From: Dryas octopetala
Taxonomy: Eukaryota; Streptophyta; Magnoliopsida; Rosales; Rosaceae
NCBI GenBank assembly: GCA_963921425.1
Contig: OY992837.1
Span: 19,608,630 to 19,672,629 of the forward strand
Length of the DNA: 64,000 bases
Direction of reading: 5' to 3'
How positions within the stretch are numbered: the first letter of the stretch is position 1; each line of letters starts with the position of its first letter. Of this stretch, positions 23,850-34,165 are shown piece by piece. A model generated the notes under the pieces. It was not told where the DNA came from. It did no database searches and worked only from the letters and a program-made list of their open reading frames with translations. A program made the position numbers and the translations under genes.

Positions 23850-24412
23850 TTTAAAAAACAAAAAACCGATATCTAAAGGATACTTTTATATCATATTTCA
23901 AGTACCAAACCGATATGTTATACACCTTTTATATCCGATTTTAAGTACAAAACCGATATGTTATTCACTTTTTATATCCGATTTTAATTACAAAACCGAT
24001 ATGTTATATACCTTTTATATCAGATTTTAAGTACCAAACCGATATGTGATACACCATTTATATCCAATTTTAATTACAAAACCGATATGCTATACTCATT
24101 TTATATCTGATTTAAGTACCAAGACGATATTGAATACATTTTTTATATCGGTTTCAAAATTACTAATGATATCATAAGTATCTTACATATCGGAATGCAG
24201 TTTTTAAGATATCAGAAATGATTAATATCTGATAACGATGGTGGTATATCATATCAGATTATCAAACAAATATGATATCTAATATAGTATAGACATCAGT
24301 GTATAACCGATATGTAAGATGAGAGAATAGATATCAGCACTCAATATATCGGTTGGAAACCTAAATAGATATCGGTTTATCACTGATATATATTAAGGTT
24401 TTTCTTGTAGTG
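23850..24412 (+). repeat. CACTA subterminal repeats (ACCGATATGTTATA motif)
   Basis: About ten copies of AAAACCGATATGTTATACAC-like units alternate with TTTTATATCCGATTTTAA-like inverse units up to the terminus at 24412. In En/Spm elements such subterminal motifs bind the transposase accessory protein. Confidence 0.8.
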
Positions 24413-25040
24413 TTACCACTTTCTTGATCGATCGATCAAAAAAATGGTAATTTGGTTCAAGAATGTAGCAACCCAGCCCAAGCTTGACCAAACTTACCAT
24501 TTTCTTGATTTTTTTTCTCAAGAAATGGTAAGTTACCACATTCTTGATTGAAGTTACCATTTTCTTGAACCAAACCTCAAGAAAATGGTAACGGAATCAG
24601 CCAAGCAAAACACGTTACCATTTTCTTGATTGATCGATCAAGAAAATGGTAACTTGGTTCAAGAAAGTGGTAACCCAGCCCAAGCTTGACCAAACTTACC
24701 ATTTTCTTGATGTTTTCCCTCAAGAAATGGTAACATTGGCTCAAGAAATGATAAGTTACCATTTTCTTGATCTAAGTTACCATTTTCTTAAACCAATCCT
24801 CAAGAAAATGGTAACCAAATCAGCCAAGCAAAAAACGTTACCACTTTCTTGATTGTTCGATCAAGAAAATGGTAACTTTGATCAAGAAAGTGGTAACCAA
24901 GCCCAACCTTGACCAAAGTTACCATTTTCTTGATTTTTTTTCTCAAGAAATGGTAAGTTTTTTTCAAAAAATGGTAAGTTATCATTTTCTTGATCCAAGT
25001 TACCATTTTCTTGAACCAAACATCAAGAAACTGGTAACAT
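24413..25040. repeat. Palindromic minisatellite array C
   Basis: Continuation of array B after the CACTA insertion. Higher-order junctions (GCAAAACACGTTACCA, GCAAAAAACGTTACCAC) lie near 24605 and 24828. Ends at GGGCCAAAAATTG followed by modules P and Q exactly as array A does. Confidence 0.88.
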
Positions 25041-25345
25041 CATCAGTGGGCCAAAAATTGTTTCGTACTGCAACTGTGTATAGACAAAAGAGCAATTGCA
25101 TTCTCAGACTACTAAACAGATGCTCCTGTTTGACAATCAGGTTTTGACATGCAATCCCAAATTCTCAACAAAATTGCTTCTATAGTTATATACCAAGTTA
25201 CCAACTATGAATTATAGTCTTTAAGGTATAGTGTATTGGGTAAGTTATAGGATTTAAAATTTGAAAAAAACACAATAGGATTTAGGATATAGAATATAGG
25301 GTTTAAGTTTAAGTTTAAGTTTCTAAATTGACCGAAACCCAAACC
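25041..25345. repeat. Modules P and Q next to array C
   Basis: P (about 25064-25155) and Q (about 25160-25340) closely match 15986-16300 in order and orientation, including GTTATATACCAAGTTACCAA and the GTTTAAGTTTAAGTTTC run. Confidence 0.85.
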
Positions 25346-25720
25346 AAGTGACTAAAGCCTATTAGTGAGGAACAAAAAATATTCATCACTAAACCCTATA
25401 CTTTTTAGTGACCAAAGTCTTTCCTCACTAAAAAAATTGATTTATTGATGAACTATTCCATCCCAAAAATACCAAAATTTTGGTCACTAAAGGCCTATGT
25501 TTCATCACTATAGATGATGGTTTAGTGAGGAACATAAATATATTCATCCCTAAAATATGATGAGGTGGATCTGGTGGTTACATGAAATAGTGACCAAAAT
25601 CTTCATCACTAAAACCTACCATTCCTTCACTAAAATATTGTCGATACATTTAGTGATAGAATTTGGTCACAAATTCGATTTTAATTACTATTTTAAACTG
25701 ATTTTTTCAAAATTACTACA
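25346..25720. repeat. Block of TTTAGTGA / TCACTAAA repeats
   Basis: About a dozen motifs of the form TTAGTGAGGAA, TTCATCACTAAA and TTTAGTGACC alternate in both orientations over about 370 bp. This is a second, different subterminal-repeat-like block, as found near CACTA-group ends. No terminus was identified. Confidence 0.6.
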
Positions 25721-26048
25721 TTAAATACATCCTGCTTTGTTTTCAATATAAGTAGCAACAGTAGATGTTAATACATTTCATTTCAAAATGACAAGTGACT
25801 AGTATTCGGATATCAAAGTTTATCCATCAAAACATGTACATCTCTCTCACAAATTAATTTAAACATAAAACCCAACAATGCAAATCTCTAGATACAAGAT
25901 GTGCATTTCGAAGGCTTGTAATCTGTCCTTGAAATCTCAACAGCCTGCATAGACGACAAATTTCAAATTGAATAACAAGAAAATGAGTCCATGTCATCCA
26001 TGTCACCAGAAATAAGTCCTAAAGTCAAAGATCATTTCTGAAGCTTAC
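25721..26048. other. Spacer left of the P4-ATPase fragment
   Basis: On the minus strand a possible exon (25945-25890, reading AVEISRTDYKPSKCTSCI and a stop) follows the P4-ATPase piece behind an AG acceptor. It is not the normal continuation of that protein, and I do not recognise it. Confidence 0.35.
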
Positions 26049-26520
26049 CTGCATTCCTTCCATGCCATTGATTCCTACTCCAATATCAGCCTCTTGAATC
26101 ATGCCAACATCATGTGCCCCATCTCCAATTGCCAAGGTTGTCCTTCGGGTATGTTTTTTTTTTTTTTTTAACCAAACGAGTAATCTGCAAAAATATAAGA
26201 TTGATTTCAGGACACTCGTAGGTATTTTGAAATGAAAAGATGGAATCGGCTTGTTTTTCTTAAGTACAGAAGTTGGTAAGATGATAAAATTCACTACAGA
26301 ATATAAAAGAAGAAGAAGCCTTCTGTTTGCCTAACTTCTAAAATGAAGATTATATATAATAGACCTACCAAATCCTTCTGTTTTGGAGAGACCCTGCAGC
26401 ATATAACAGAGGCACAATTAACAGCCAAAGGAAAGCACTGGTCCTTCACATCACTTCTCAGAGCAATTTCAAGGCCAGGGGTGCATCTTTACTGCCTTCT
26501 TTAAACTTGAATTTGTGAAA
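26049..26520 (-). pseudogene. P4-type phospholipid flippase (ALA family) fragment, captured
   Basis: P4-ATPases flip phospholipids across membranes. Two minus-strand exon pieces match: about 26520-26369 contains [20 protein letters not shown] and [12 protein letters not shown], then donor GTAGGT. The next, 26184-26049, follows acceptor TTGCAG and reads ITRLVKKKK, a homopolymer run, then [18 protein letters not shown] and INGMEGMQ, then donor GTAAGC. The hinge motif GDGxNDxxM has His in place of Asn, and the first piece needs a frame change near its start. The membrane spans and the DKTG phosphorylation site are absent. It is an intron-bearing captured or relic fragment beside array D's leader. 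Confidence 0.85.
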
Positions 26521-27300
26521 ACTTTCGAGTTGGTTTAAATGTCTTCTTTCATCGCCTGGAAACTAGAATAAACAAAATATGTGATTACCAACTCAACTTC
26601 TATTGAAGTTGGATGTTTAAGAAAATTGAAACTTACTATAGTCTCCTTAAAACTCAAAGTCAATTAATCCCATAACACATCTAAGTTTAAATGTTAAGTG
26701 TCTTAGAAACAAGTTCAAAAGGCCATTGCAAAATAGGTTTTACTTGTGTGCAAGTTAGTTACTGGGATGCATGTGAAAGGAAACAAGAATCCATAGAGCA
26801 TATTTGCACAGCAGAACATGATTATGTTTCTTTGTTCCATTGAAACCTATGGGTATTCTCAAGCACACAACAGTAGAACGAAAACAAACCAAGAAACTAG
26901 AAGAGTACCATCGACAACTACTGATTTGAGCATGTTCTTTCTACTTTTCTCTGTTGTGCAAAAGAGATGACCACTAAAATGACATTAGGTGTGGATTGCC
27001 TCTTACAAGGAGAGAATCGATGAGAAGGAAACAGCGAAAGAGATCGAGCAGGAAATTAAGGGAGAAAGAGATTCAGTGAGAGTTTCGGACTGGGGATCTA
27101 TACAAGAAATTTGACTATTTGAGTTTCTGAAACAATAATATATTAATTCATTTTCCTGCTCTCAACAAACAAACTAATTGTTGGCCAAAAACCAATAACA
27201 AAAGGAACTAAAAAAAACTTTATGGACTTCTACAAAGCACAGAGGTCCAGCTATATGAAACTGATTCATTCCTAGCTACAAAGAAAATATCATCTCATTG
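26521..27300. other. Spacer with no recognised gene
   Basis: A/T-rich DNA. No frame on either strand shows a domain. It would be intronic to a transcript running from the leader at 28.6 kb to the P4-ATPase fragment. Confidence 0.35.
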
Positions 27301-27505
27301 TAAGAGTTTTCAAAAGCCAATCTACTTCCCAGTGAAGCATCTCATTAATTCCCCCACAGTAACTTACCAGTGAAGCATCTCATTAATTCCGCCACAGTAA
27401 CTTATCAGTGAAGCATCTCATTAATTCCCCCTGCAGAGTTTTCAAAAGCCAATCTACTTCCCAGTGAAGCATCTCATTAATTCCCCCACAGTAACTTACC
27501 ACCTA
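27301..27505. repeat. Short tandem repeat, 38-bp unit
   Basis: The unit CCAGTGAAGCATCTCATTAA plus TTCCCCCACAGTAACTTA occurs three to four times, and the preceding AGAGTTTTCAAAAGCCAATC block is duplicated with it, about 120 bp apart. A replication-slippage or unequal-exchange product. On the minus strand the unit is open but not recognisable. Confidence 0.85.
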
Positions 27506-28240
27506 TACTTGGAAGGTTGTCCATTGCTCACTCTCCACTACCATTGTTATTGCTGGCAGCTTTGTTTTTCCTTAGACCTTTCCTCTTCTCTTCCCTGCAG
27601 AAGTTACAAGAGATCAAGTTGTTGCCCATAACAAGACCCATGTCATTCGACTCATTCCAAACAAGACAAGGACAAGAAAGAACCATAGTTATATCAACTT
27701 GTTGGATGTGGCCTCATCAATATTAACTTACAAGCTACATTGGTTTTTAGGAAAGGCAAAGATGCATTTAATTTATTCTAATGATGAAAAGAGAATGGTC
27801 AACCATGGTGATAAATGAGAATGCATAATAAGTAAAAAAAATTAATGGAGATGTACCAGCAAGGAAACCCCTGATAGATTAATGGCCTTCAAGGAAAGAA
27901 GACCAAGAGTATTATAATAGCGTAGTTTTGCACAATACCAACTACATTTAAATTTTTGCTATCTCCAAAAGTGTCAATAACAAGAAAACCAAAGCATAGA
28001 GAGAAACAAGACCAAGAGTTAAAAAACTTACTCTCAGTTCTGACGGTTCCTTTTTACTGTCGCACTAACCTTCAAAGTCCCACAAAAAATCTTCAAAGAA
28101 ATGGAAGGTAGAGAACCAGGTGAAGCTACTTCGCCATCGGTTAGTCTAAAAACTATTGATAGCAGGTCTCTTTAACCCCATTAATATACTGTGCCCTCCC
28201 CCTAGTGTGTAGATGAATCCATGTACTCCTATTTCTGGGT
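27506..28240. other. Spacer between repeat and leader
   Basis: Nothing recognised. A plus-strand frame at 27517-27726 starts with a Leu-rich segment but lacks any family resemblance, and the strand of neighbouring fragments is opposite. Confidence 0.35.
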
Positions 28241-28640
28241 TTCTAGGTTTCGAAACTCAATGAGAGAGAGGGTCTGAGTTTTTTTGGGATGATGGGCGAT
28301 GGACGTGCTAGGATGGGTTTCTGAGTTTTCTGCGTTTTTGGTGAGAGGATGGCGAAAGGGTGGTGAGAGGGCGATGATTCAACTAGAGGGCGAGGATTCA
28401 ACGAGAGGGCGAGGACGGCGAGAGAGAGTCTGATCTTTCTGGGATGGGTTTCTGAGTTTTCGGTGAGAGGATGGCGAGATCGAGGGTGGCGAGAGGGCGA
28501 GGATTCAGTGAGAGAGTGAGAGACCGAGAGGGCGAGGATTCAGTGAGAAAGTGAGAGACTGTGAGGGTGAGGGCGGCCAGTGACTGTGGGTGAGGGGAGG
28601 CTATTTCTTTTGAATCGAGAGTGAGATGAGAGTCTGATTT
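28241..28640 (-). promoter_or_regulatory. C/T-rich leader next to array D
   Basis: Homologous to 20795-20870. GC-richer than its surroundings, with internal tandem duplication of GAGAGGGCGAGGATTCAGTG (about 28490-28560). On the minus strand it starts beside the array and would lead toward the P4-ATPase fragment. Interpreted as element-borne promoter/leader sequence; no transcript evidence is available. Confidence 0.5.
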
Positions 28641-28644
28641 GGGT

Positions 28645-30392
28645 TTTACCACTTTTTTGATGCATGCCTCAAGAAAGTGGTAACTCTTAGTCTTACCAAA
28701 TCTTGATTAAGAGTTACCACTTTCTTGAGAGTTGTTTCAATAAGTGGGAACTTCACAAATGCCTAAAACCCAAGTTATCACTTTCTTGATCTTTTATTCA
28801 AGAAAATGGTAACTTCACATCAAGAATGTGGTAACCACCTACGCATGCAACTGTATATAGACGAAGAGATAATTGCATTCTCCGAGTATTATATACAAGA
28901 TCCTGTTTGCCAATCAGGTTTGGACATGCAATCACAAAATTACATCTTGGACAAACTTACCATTTTTTTGATTTTGTTTTCAAGAATTGGTAACTTAATC
29001 TCAATAAATGGTAAGTTACTATTTTCTTGATCGAAGTTACTATTTTCTTGAACCAAACATCAAGACAATGGTAACCAAATCAGTGGGGCAAAAAACGTTA
29101 CCACTTTCTTGATCATTCGATCAAGAAAATGGTAATTTGGTTCAAGAATGTGGTAACCTAGCCCAAACTTGACCAAAGTTACCATTTTCTTGATGTTTTT
29201 TCTCAAAAACTGGTTACATTTTCTCAAGAAATGGTAAGTTACCACATTCTTGATCGAAGTTACCATTTTCTTGAACCAAACATCAAGAAAATGGTAACCA
29301 AATCAGCCAAGCAAAACACGTTACCACTTTCTTGATCGATCGATCAAGAAAATGGTAACTTGGTTCAAAAAAGTGGTAACTCAGCCCAATCTTGACCAAA
29401 CTTACCATTTTCTTGATTTTTTTTTTCTCAAGAAATGGTAATATTTTCTTAAGAAATGGTAAGTTACCACATTCTTGATCGAAGTTACCATTTTCTTGAA
29501 CCAAACATCAAGAAAATAGTAACCAAATCAGCCAAGCAAAACACGTTACCACTTTCTTGATCGATCAAGAAAATGGTAACTTGGTTCAAGAAAGTGGTAA
29601 CCCAGCCCAATCTTGACCAAACTTACCATTTTCTTGATTTTTTTCCTCAAGAAATGGTAACTTTTTCTCAAGAAATGGTAAGTTACCATTTTCTTGATCC
29701 AAGTTACCATTTTCTTGAACCAAACCTTAAGAAAATGGTAACCAAATCAGTGGGGCAAAAAAACGTTACCACTTTCTTGATCGTTTGATCAAGAAAATGG
29801 TAACCTCAATCAAGAATGTGGTAACGAAGCCAAATCTTGACCAAAGTTACCATTTTCTTGATTTTTTTTCTCAAGAAATGTAACATTTTCTCAAGATATG
29901 GTGAGTTACCACATTCTTGATCGAAGTTACCATTTTCTTGAGGTTTGGTTCAAGAAAATGGTAACCAAATCAGCCAACCAAAACACGTTACAACTTTCTT
30001 GATCGTTTGATCAAGAAAATAGTAACTTGGTTCAAGAATGTGGTAACCAAGCCTAATCTTGACCCAAACTTACCATTTTCTTGATTTTTTTTCTCAAGAA
30101 ATGGTACCATTTTCTCAAGAAATGGTAAGTTACTATATTCTTGATCGAAGTTACCCTTTTCTTGAACCAAGCATCAAGAAAATGGTAACGGAATCAGCCA
30201 AGCAAAACACGTTACCACTTTCTTGATCGATCGATCAAGCAAATGGTAACTTGGTTCAAGAATGTGGTAACCCAGCCCAAGCTTGACCAAACTTACCATT
30301 TTCTTGATTTTTTTTCTCAAGAAATGGTACGTTACCACATTCTTGATTGAAGTTACCATTTTCTTGAACCAACCATCAAGAAAATGGTAACG
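28645..30392. repeat. Palindromic minisatellite array D, with an internal P module
   Basis: Same palindromes as A-C. P lies at about 28845-28945. Higher-order junctions (GGCAAAAAACGTTACC or AGCAAAACACGTTACC) are near 29088, 29311, 29536, 29755, 29979 and 30202, a spacing of about 219-225 bp. It ends at ACTGGGCCAAAAAACATTAC. Confidence 0.9.
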
Positions 30393-30925
30393 GAATCACT
30401 GGGCCAAAAAACATTACGCACTGCAACTATATATAGACAAAAGGGCAATTGCATTTCTAGAATGCTACATACAAGCTCCTATTTGACAATCGGGTTTTGA
30501 CATGCAATTCAAAATTACACAGTTTGACTAGTCTGGAGATGCGCTAGAGGCGGCAGATGTTGAAGAATGCCTCCTTTAACACATTTACTCTGCATGGGAT
30601 TGAATGATAGGTCTACTACATCCTCGTGCACAACTCAGGTTCGTAGAAGACATTATTACAGAGGCAAGCCCCTGCCCATGGCAGTATTTTTTCAGCATCT
30701 CTCACAAGAGGAATGTATTTGTCTAGTCTAACATACCCAATTATACTATGCTAGTTTAAATTGGAGTGCCTAAATATTTACTAACGAACATGAACTTATT
30801 AATTTTAATCCTCAATTTCTGAAATAATGATTAGAACCCCCAGTTAATCTACTCATTCCAAGCACATGAAAAAGTAACGTCTCAAACACTTAATTGTCAT
30901 AATTTTCAGGATGCATACAGATCGA
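30393..30925. repeat. Modules P' and R next to array D
   Basis: P' (30420-30515) and R (30520-30925) match 16510-17000 closely, including CAGTTTGACTAGTCTGGA, GCAAGCCCCTGCCCATGGCA and TAATTTTCAGGATGCA. This shows that the element-type unit is present at least twice in direct orientation. Confidence 0.85.
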
Positions 30926-31560
30926 TTGTCCTCCTACGTCCAAAAGTTTTGCCTTTGAGCAGAAGTAGGTAGAATTTTCTAAAAATGTTGGCTTGAGCCA
31001 CATTTTTCAGAACTTTTGTGTTATGCATAAATCAACTTAGACATTAACTTCAACAACTAGGTGGTGATTCATAAATTAAAGTCTGATTGCGAAGGCTATA
31101 GACGCTAGTAAAAATAAATGACATAATAACAGTGTGTTTTTTTTTTTTTTTTTCAACTTGGGTGGGTTAATTTTAATAATTTTGGGCGGGGAAGGAATTT
31201 TGGTTTCAATTTCAATATTTTGAGCTGGGAATGAATTTTAGGTTCATAAAAACACATTTTTTGGGAGGGAAAGCAATTTTGGTTTCAATTTTAAGTTTTT
31301 GGGCGGGGGATGGTAATTTTGATTTCCACTTCAACTTTGTAGGGTGAAAATTGGTAATTTTTATTGGAAGCCTCCAATAAATGGACAAAGCACTTCCGGT
31401 CATCCCACTATATAATATATCAAGTATATTGATCAAAATTAACTCAGACAATATATTAGAGGTCAATATGGGTACTCAAAAATCCTTATAGCTAGATTAA
31501 ACATCTTATGTTTTGTAAACCACAACATATGTATTCTAAAAGTTTTAAAATATAAATTGA
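30926..31560. other. Spacer with GGGCGGGGA-type repeats
   Basis: After a T run at about 31138-31154, the motif TTTTGGGCGGGGAAGGAATT and variants (TTTGGGAGGGAAAGCAATTT, TTTTTGGGCGGGGGATGG) repeat over about 200 bp, each followed by GGTTTCAATTT-like bases. No gene recognised. Confidence 0.5.
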
Positions 31561-31890
31561 TTGCATGTCCAAATGTGATTGTCAAACAGGGGTGTCAAAC
31601 TGCCAATTTGATATAGCAACTGCACATCGGGCTGGAATGGATTGACATTGTAATAATATTGACTCCAAATGTTCATGTATCACAATATGCTAATAAGGGC
31701 ATATCACTGAAGAAAACATCCGTGTGTATCACTAATAATATTTACCAAAGTGTCAATACATATTTTGACAACATATCTACATTTACACATCAAGTACCAA
31801 AAAGTGCCAATACAGAGTTTGCCAATACACACATGCTTGTATTTTGATGCCAGCTGCAATAATACCCCTTTATGTATTAACCAAACCAAA
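31561..31890. repeat. Inverted P-like sequence and AAAAAGTGCCAATACA module
   Basis: ATTGCATGTCCAAATGTGAT followed by TGTCAAACAGG (about 31561-31592) is the reverse complement of the end of module P. Downstream, CAAGTACCAAAAAGTGCCAA and ACACATGCTTGTATTTTG follow. The same order recurs at 33925-34165. It marks a diverged, inverted relative of the P-bearing elements. Confidence 0.6.
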
Positions 31891-31950
31891 GTCAGCAACC
31901 TTGGCCCTCATGTCATCCCCAAGAAGTATGTTTGAGGACTTTAAATCTCT
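31868..31950 (-). pseudogene. Receptor-like kinase catalytic-loop fragment (TMK-like)
   Basis: The minus-strand frame reads [15 protein letters not shown], then [10 protein letters not shown], then a stop. This is the HRDLK-to-DFG core of a Ser/Thr kinase; the phrase [18 protein letters not shown] is typical of TMK-type plant receptor kinases. The usual His before RD is Thr, and nothing else of the kinase is present. Another captured host-gene scrap within this repeat-rich stretch. Confidence 0.7.
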
Positions 31951-33230
31951 TGTGCTGGGGTATTCTTCTCTTCATTGCTTTGTGGGACAGGGGGCTGTTG
32001 TTCTTGCTGGCTGCCTTTTTGTGAGGGGCTTTTTTTGTGCTTGGCTGCAAATTGGAAAAATAAGAATGAACTTCATTTAAGGGGACATGAGATTTCTAAC
32101 CAATTTAAAGCAGCTGTAAGATAAGAATGAACTTCATTTCAGAATTTGATACCAATGCAAGGAAAGAAAGTCTAAAAAAAAGGCAAAATTTCAACCAATG
32201 CATAATAATCTGTATCAAGCCTATAAAATGTGCAAATGTGCAGCTAGTGTATAAAATGTGGAGCAAGTGTATGAAATTTGGCGCATACCAAAGCTGGATG
32301 TAATTGAGGTTCCAAGCTGCCAAACCAATCTTAATTGTACCTTTTTTTCTTTTTTTTTTTAATGTTTTTGATTTGCATTTGCAGTTAAAATGTTATGATA
32401 ATTGGTAACTTATACTAATTAATAGATTAAGCATAAAGATCAGCAGTCAAAAGCAATTTTGCACAGTAGTACAAATTAACTGATTTGTAAAAAAGTATTT
32501 AAATGCAAATTTTGAGAACAAAGGAAGAACCTCTAACTTACTGAGCAATACAGAAGTATCATCTACTAATTCAAATGATTAGAATATTTTAATCAAAGTG
32601 TTTGATTAATCAGAGTGTTTTAATCATGAATCGATACCTACTAAAATCATAATCTATATAAGAAGGCAAAAAAGTGGAACCACTTTTCCACAGCACCCCT
32701 CACCAAAGAAAAAAAGAAAACCAGAAAGTCGGGGGGTGAGGAGAGAGAATGAGAGAGTGATTCTAAATATGGGTTTACTTAACTCACAGTGGCAAGCCAA
32801 AAAGCGAAGGGTGAATGACCAAAGAGGGCAGACCTAACCCAGGTATTCACAGAATGGCACGTAGATAAAAAAAAAAAAAAAGACTGAGAGGGAAACAGAA
32901 CAAAAGAAGAGCAATGGCACGGGCGTAAAAAAAATGAAAAAGGCAATGGCAAAAAACAAAGAGATCATGAATGACCAAAACGGGCCCAACTAATCCCACT
33001 AATTACAAGGAAATGCAACTGAAATAAAAAAAAAATAGAGTGGCAAAAAAGTTTTTTCAGTGAACAAAACACTGTTCCTAAGCTACAGTAAACTGATTGT
33101 TCACTTTTAGTATATAGGTAATTTTTTAGGGTATTAAATATGTTCATTACATATTTACATATGTTTTAAATTTTTAATTAATATGTGTTTAATAATTTAT
33201 ATAAAACATATAATTTAATAGATAATTAGA
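31951..33230. other. Gene-poor spacer
   Basis: No supported gene. It includes a purine-rich stretch at 32690-32760 and two similar blocks (around 32810-32900 and 32910-33000) sharing AATGACCAAA, AATGGCACG and poly-A runs, probably an old repeat. Confidence 0.35.
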
Positions 33231-33234
33231 TATA

Positions 33235-33350
33235 TACCCTAAACCCTAAACCCTAAACCATATACCCTAGACCCTAAATCCTATACCCTAAACCCTAAAC
33301 CCTAAACCCTAAATCCTATACACTATACCCTATATCCTATACCATATACC
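33235..33350. repeat. Interstitial telomere-like (CCCTAAA)n run
   Basis: Three perfect and further imperfect CCCTAAA units at about 33237-33310, then decayed CCTATACCCTATA derivatives. The opposite-strand form (TAGGGTTTAGGGTTTAG) appears at about 33568-33584, and TAGGGTTTAGGATATAGG near 33812. Plant telomeres are (TTTAGGG)n. Confidence 0.8.
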
Positions 33351-33360
33351 CTATATTCTA

Positions 33361-33540
33361 GACCAATTAATGATTGCTAATCCATTGCTATTTGTCTTAT
33401 ACTTATATTGTCTTTTTCTAAATGACAATATAGATATATACCTTATACCACATACCCTATACCCTATATCCTAGACCAATTAATGATTGCTAACTCATTG
33501 CTATTTGTGTTATACTTATATTGTCTTTTTCTATTGGTTT
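33361..33540. repeat. Tandem duplication of about 112 bp
   Basis: GACCAATTAATGATTGCTAA followed by CATTGCTATTTGT and ATACTTATATTGTC occurs at 33361-33425 and again at 33473-33537. Confidence 0.85.
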
Positions 33541-33799
33541 GGGGTTTGGGCAAATTGAAGTTTGGATAGGGTTTAGGGTTTAGAAATTAGACTTGTATGC
33601 TTGGGTTTCAAGTTTTAACTTATTATAGTGTATAGGATATTTAGTAGAGTTTATGGTTTAGAGATAGGGTATAAGGCATATACCATATACACTATACAGT
33701 ACTATACCCTAGAACTATAATAATTAATAAGTATAATATATATAGGGTAAAGTGTATACCCTAAACCCAATAAAATGACCCTATACCCTAATAATAAGT

Positions 33800-34165
33800 A
33801 TATAGGGTTTAGGATATAGGATATAGGGTTTAAATTTAAGTTTCTGATTTGACCAAAACCCAAACCACCCATATTTATACATTTAGACGGTAAGTTTAAG
33901 TTGATCGAGTTGGACACATGCTATAGATCTGATTGCGTGTCCAACTATGATTGTCAAACAGGGGTGCCAAACGATTACTTTGATGTAGCAATTGCACATC
34001 AGGCTCAAAAGGATTGACAATGCATCAATATTGTATCAAAATGTTTTGGTATTCTTGAGTTGGGTAAAATTTGCTGAATATCAAGTACCAAAAAGTGCCA
34101 ATACATATTTGCCAATACACATGCTTGTATTTTGTTGCCCCTTTATGTATTAACCAAAATCTTTT
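33800..34165. repeat. Q-like and inverted P-like modules, second copy
   Basis: GACCAAAACCCAAACCACCC and TATTTATACATTTAGACGG (about 33850-33892) match module Q at 16258-16295. The bases from about 33930 match 31561-31890 (TGATTGTCAAACAGGGGTG, CAAGTACCAAAAAGTGCCAA, CACATGCTTGTATTTTG). Confidence 0.7.

Larger units (their letters stand above)
21738..24412 (+). mobile_element. CACTA (En/Spm) transposon, left part lost
   Basis: The right end is CTTGTAGTG (24404-24412), preceded by TTAAGGTTTTT, the standard CACTA 3' terminus. About 560 bp inside it lie subterminal repeats. The interior holds the spliced end of a Ulp1-like protease gene typical of plant CACTA elements. No CACTACAAGAAAAA start exists at the left junction (about 21738), so the left half, including the transposase, is missing. 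The element sits inside the palindromic array. Confidence 0.8.

Noticed and set aside
28398-28652. Minus-strand frame with repeated Ser-Leu-Thr-Leu stretches
   Set aside because: Product of the tandemly duplicated C/T-rich leader; the related leader at 20.8 kb does not keep the same protein.
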